Part shown: positions 47,157-50,179 of the stretch, piece after piece | Layout of the letters: each line of letters opens with the position of its first letter | Position numbering within the stretch: the first letter of the stretch is position 1 | Origin: Pelargonium nanum | Taxonomy: Eukaryota > Streptophyta > Magnoliopsida > Geraniales > Geraniaceae | DNA length: 50,179 bases | Direction of reading: 5' to 3' | NCBI GenBank assembly: GCA_036897485.1 | Contig: JAYMTF010000142.1 | Span: 1 to 50,179, forward strand | The notes under the pieces: model-generated | The model's input: the letters and a program-made list of their open reading frames with translations, nothing else | What the model was told of the DNA's origin: nothing | Database searches by the model: none | Program-made: the position numbers and the translations under genes

Positions 47157-47848
47157 ATACAAGTCTAGCTCTAAAAAAGAGAATTATGAATATGAAACAA
47201 TTAAGAAGTTGGTGTCTATAACGTAAGTATGTACTATCTTGTATACTTCACTACCCTCCTTTAGAAAGCGAATAACAGTTAAGATAAGGAATGAATCTTG
47301 GGTTTTTAAGGATAAATTGGCTTCTTATTTTGTTGTTAGTGCTTTGATGTACCTCTAGGAAATAAGTAATACTAAAACCTTAAGGGAAACTAATTAATAA
47401 AGAGCTTTCTTCCCTAGTTCGTAAGTAGGCTTTCATACTCTCATTCTAGTTACAGTAGTAAAAGCCCAAGTAATTCTTCCTTGCTTTAGCTCCGGAAAAT
47501 GGGGATAAAGAGGTAATTCTGCTTTTAGGTTATGTTTTTATTATGTACCTTACTATCTTAAAGACCTAGAATAATAAGTAATTTAGTATATTTAGGAATA
47601 AAAGTAAAGTCTAAGAGAACTCTAAAGTAAAGGCTGTTTTCTTTTAGTTTTCAAAAGAAGTGAGTTATTAAAGTTATAAAAAAAGGGGTTCTTGTTTAAG
47701 GATTTCAAGTAAGTATAAGGTATATCTCTGAGGAAAGGTAAGGTTACAGCTCAGAATAAAAGTACAGGTATAGCTAAGAAAGTTAAGAAAGGAAGTAAGA
47801 AGTAAGTCGATAAGCAGTTGGGTACAATAGAAGGAACTAGACTCTAAT
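47157..47848 (+). pseudogene. lysine-rich coding relic (copy E)
   Basis: Two short stretches resemble the tails of the dispersed repeat. At 47157-47225 one frame reads NEYKSSSKKENYEYETIKKL. At 47719-47848 another reads LRKGKVTAQNKSTGIAKKVK with further lysines beyond. The phrases CTAGCTCTAAAAAAG and ACAGCTCAGAATAAA echo the copies at 5.2, 39.9 and 42.1 kb. The stretch between is G/T-leaning spacer. It appears fragmentary and broken. Membership of the same family is inferred from composition and short phrases only. Confidence 0.3.
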
Positions 47849-47849
47849 A

Positions 47850-48390
47850 AGGTTCTCTCCTCTTTTAACGATAAGAACAGAGAACGAGAGGCGAGCTTGC
47901 TGGAACAAGTAATCCACTAGAATACCGATTACTCTAATACATATAATACTAATAAGTAATAATAAACCCCAAGGAAAACTAATTACAAAAGAGCTATGTT
48001 CCTAGAGTCTATAAAGTAGCTTCAGAATAAGGTACTTTAATAAAGGACTCTGTTTCCTAGTTAATAAGGTAGTAAGGAATAAAAAGAACTTAAGGATGTT
48101 CCTTTGTGTTGCTTCTAGGTTTCTGATTTCAGAAAGGGCTTAAGCTAAAGACATTTGTTTGGTAAATGTGAACTAAGTAAATACTTTATTACGAAAATCC
48201 GAAGCTTTTGTGGGAATAGTAAAAAGAATAGAGAATCAAGTAGGTGGGTTAATTTATAGACTTTTTTGTTTACAGGGAAGGATTGGGGTATCTCCTTATG
48301 TATTACAAGGGGCTACGCTAGTAATATTTTTAGGCAAGATTTTGCTATTGTAAAACTAAAATATATAGTACGCAATTAAGTATTTATTAA
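47850..48390. other. AT-rich spacer
   Basis: No gene was seen. The first 150 bases still resemble the A/C/T-leaning parts of the repeat copies. Confidence 0.4.
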
Positions 48391-48396
48391 AGAAAT

Positions 48397-48675
48397 CTAT
48401 ATAATGTATATAAATAGAAAAAAAGTTGCACCCTTCCTTATCTTATAAGGTCCTGAGCAGACAAAGCTAATTCCACTTTTGTAGTGTTCATCATCAACAG
48501 GTACTCGACTGACCCAATAAAGTAAGTAGAAAGGCATACTGCCCGCAATCCGAAAGTAAGAAATGTAGAAAAAATATCCATACGCGCAGGTCGAATAGCT
48601 TGCGTTAAGGTGCACGGAAATAGTCATAAAATATCTAAATACCTCAGAAGTTTTAGATAAAAGTATCTGGAACAA
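48397..48675 (-). CDS. protein-like island of 92 codons, aromatic-rich, unknown
   Basis: A minus-strand frame opening at TTG. The middle (about residues 35-58) is rich in Phe/Tyr/Leu (YGYFFYISYF, PFYLLYWVSR), compatible with a membrane segment. It is followed by a polar stretch (VPVDDEHYKSGISFVCSG, then PYKIRKG) and a hydrophobic end. Over 48440-48640 the DNA has an unusually high density of CA and TG steps, the strongest such contrast in the 47-49 kb region. Alternatively this stretch is an RNA gene or an intron-flanked exon. No family was recognised. Confidence 0.32.
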   Translation of the reverse strand: MFQILLSKTSEVFRYFMTISVHLNASYSTCAYGYFFYISYFRIAGSMPFYLLYWVSRVPVDDEHYKSGISFVCSGPYKIRKGATFFLFIYII

Positions 48676-48679
48676 AGCT

Positions 48680-49125
48680 TTTTGGAGATATAATACCCAT
48701 TTCTTAGATCTTTATTCAGTGGCATTTTGTAGAAAGAGTCCTTTTTTGTCTCTACTAGGATGAACTGTAAAGGACTTCAGGCAAACCCAAAATGAAAGTT
48801 AGGGCATCGCTTTAGTCAAAGTTAAGAATTAAGAGTTGTTATAGTTGTTATATAAGTTAATTAAGGAAATGTTGATTTAGAAAGTCCTCCGGGCCGAGAT
48901 GCCTGGAAAAGGAGTTCTTTACTTTATGCCTCCTTGGCAGTGGTAATGCTTGGATTTAAGAGGCTTGTCTAGGTTTTCTTACAAAAAAGTACTTATATGC
49001 GAGCTGCTCTTATCTAGCTTGACTCCCTATCCTTTCAAGATTTTATAGGAATAAAATGCTAGACTCTTTGTAAGCGACTTACTTGACAGCTTTTCGAATT
49101 ATAAACAAGACTCCCTCTATTGCCT
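48680..49125. other. spacer
   Basis: No gene was seen. GTTGTTATAGTTGTTATA at about 48837-48854 is a small tandem duplication. Confidence 0.4.
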
Positions 49126-49129
49126 TGAT

Positions 49130-49324
49130 ATGCTACTACCGGCTATTCAACTAAATACGGCAGAAATGTACGCTTGGTTTCGCACTTTAGAACTGCGGGG
49201 AGAATCCTACAAATGCATCCTTTTTTATATTTGGTCTTTGTTTCCAACAATTAAAGAAATAGATTTAGATAACACAGGGTACTTGAATAACAATAAAACG
49301 GGATTACTTACTAAACAAGCATAA
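49130..49324 (+). CDS. ATG-started protein-like island, 64 codons, unknown
   Basis: It has an ATG start and a TAA stop. The product is balanced: MLLPAIQLNTAEMYAWFRTL, then ELRGESYKCILFYIWSLFPT (a short hydrophobic core, about residues 29-38), then an acidic/asparagine-rich tail (DLDNTGYLNNNKTG). CA/TG density is about twice the surrounding level. The frame goes on smoothly past the TAA for about 50 more codons if TAA/TAG are read through. The following island (49389) begins 64 bases later in a different frame, which would fit two exons. No family was recognised. Confidence 0.4.
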   Translation: MLLPAIQLNTAEMYAWFRTLELRGESYKCILFYIWSLFPTIKEIDLDNTGYLNNNKTGLLTKQA

Positions 49325-49388
49325 GCCTTTCTCAAGCTAGGTTGGATACAGTTATAAAAAGCACACTCTCGAAGCATAGATTCCCGGG

Positions 49389-49589
49389 GTGCGCTTGTAC
49401 CAATTCTCCCTAGGATATATACTTGTTTTACTAGATGCAAGAAATGGAGGAAACTCTATTTATAGGATTCCGGAACCTTATGAAGTATTTTTTATCACTA
49501 AAGGAATTCTAGGCCTCGAAATCTTAGATGAACAAACGGGATACCAAAACCCTAACTCGTTCGGGTTATACTTCTTTATTAATTGGTAA
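49389..49589 (+). CDS. protein-like island, 66 codons, unknown
   Basis: Opens at GTG and ends at TAA. The product has well-mixed composition: VLLDARNGGNSIYRIPEPYE, then VFFITKGILGLEILDEQTGY and QNPNSFGLYFFINW. The glycine pairs, acidic residues and prolines are unlike typical AT-rich noise. With TAA/TAG read through, the frame stays open almost to 49800. The opposite strand (49225-49440) is also open but has poorer content. Being 64 bases after 49130-49324 on the same strand suggests one split gene. No family was recognised. Confidence 0.4.
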   Translation: MRLYQFSLGYILVLLDARNGGNSIYRIPEPYEVFFITKGILGLEILDEQTGYQNPNSFGLYFFINW

Positions 49590-49591
49590 CT

Positions 49592-50179
49592 TGTAATGAT
49601 ATGTCTTAAAAAAGGAGCACCGTGTATTTGCTAATTATTCAAAACGGATTTTAAGGCTGTTTCCTTACGAGGTATATCGATCAAGGCGCCTTCCCCTAGG
49701 CCCTTCTCTCTGTTAGCTACAAGGTATAAGGATCCCATGGAAAGTATACATGCAATACCCTACTCCTTTAGTTTAGTTATAACTCTTGGATAGACAAAAT
49801 GAGATTACTATCTAGAATTGGGTATATCTGAGTTTACAGGTGAGTTGGGAATAGAGACACACTAAATGGAAAGAGTATCCGTTTCTTAGAGGACTTCTTA
49901 GTTGTTCTAATGTCTTAAGAGATGAAGCCACTACTAATATTGTATTAATTCAGTTAAACTTTCTGTTCTATATTTAGTACCAAGATACTGCTTCAAGGGT
50001 TTTTATAGCACAGAACTTGACTTAGTTGCTTAGTAAGCCCTTCGCATTTGACTGAAAAGTACTGAAATAGCTGTATTATGTGCTCTGTCTTTTATTGTAG
50101 TCTAACCTATTCAAGCCCCCAAATAAGCTATTTGATCTACTGGACCTGGAGCCCTTGCCTTACTGTATTTGCTCTGTTT
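49592..50179. other. end of window, no gene called
   Basis: The first 200 bases may continue the preceding frame (see findings). Beyond that only spacer with GG-N-CC motifs was seen (about 49731 and 49888). Confidence 0.4.

Noticed and set aside
49225-49440. Minus-strand 71-codon frame
   Set aside because: It overlaps the two more protein-like plus-strand islands.
1-50179. CRISPR array
   Set aside because: Palindromic motifs are many but irregularly spaced, only 9-16 bases long and not identical; there are no regular spacers and no cas-like genes.
1-50179. rRNA gene or rRNA fragments
   Set aside because: I looked for core SSU and LSU phrases (decoding site, 530 loop, peptidyl-transferase loop, sarcin-ricin loop) and found none on inspection. 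Short fragments could be missed.
1-50179. Firm call of a UAR=Gln genetic code
   Set aside because: Reading through TAA/TAG gives protein-like text in the islands, but in repeat units A-C all three frames then look protein-like. The impression does not discriminate.

Overview
The window is about two-thirds A+T and almost free of long reading frames. The longest open frame is 111 codons. At this composition (about 7 stop codons per 100 triplets in each of six frames) a longest frame of roughly 110-120 codons is expected by chance, so frame length alone supports no gene here. I recognised no complete known protein, no rRNA core, no CRISPR array and no complete transposon. Gene calls rest on weaker signs: local departure from the background base pattern, amino-acid make-up, start codons and neighbours. 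Confidences are low for that reason.

Kind of DNA. The background is rich in TA steps, relatively poor in CA and TG, and sprinkled throughout with short imperfect palindromes of the form (A)AGG-N(2-5)-CCT(T), often one per 70-120 bases. Perfect examples lie at 959-973, 19464-19479, 27894-27902 and 33032-33043. Eight or so stretches resemble pieces of tRNA genes (Met-like, Phe-like, Thr-like, Lys-like and others), all with broken stems. Small palindromes plus tRNA pieces in a spacer-rich molecule are best known from bloated organelle genomes, especially mitochondrial ones, and that is my leading guess (about 0.4). The main alternative is a gene-poor, AT-rich nuclear block of decayed repeats, as in filamentous fungi with repeat-induced point mutation. 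The sequence does not settle this, and no bacterial or phage gene layout is visible.

Layout. 1-2.2 kb is spacer. 2.2-5.5 kb holds several weak open frames, a Met-like tRNA remnant (4424-4490), a 9-bp AT tandem repeat and a lysine-rich repeat relic (5131-5484). 5.5-25 kb is mostly spacer with a few weak minus-strand frames and tRNA-like pieces at 20.7 and 22.2 kb. 25.1-28.4 kb has a possible split frame (25109-25343) and a minus-strand frame followed 14 bases on by a tRNA-like piece (28.1-28.4 kb). 33.7-34.4 kb carries the two best protein-like islands: a plus-strand small membrane protein and a minus-strand frame with faint ankyrin-repeat character. 35.4-40.8 kb has four more tRNA-like pieces. 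39.0-42.4 kb holds three same-strand copies of a degenerate repeat unit. 43.6-49.6 kb has the densest set of protein-like islands (43.7-44.05, 46.2-46.7, 48.4-48.7, 49.1-49.6 kb) and another lysine-rich relic (47.1-47.85 kb).

How it works together. Nothing can be assembled into an operon or pathway. Several islands have frames that run on if TAA/TAG are read through. This could mean decay, unrecognised introns, RNA editing or a TAA/TAG-to-Gln code. With TAA/TAG ignored, however, nearly every frame here looks protein-like, so the impression is weak until conservation or transcript data test it.
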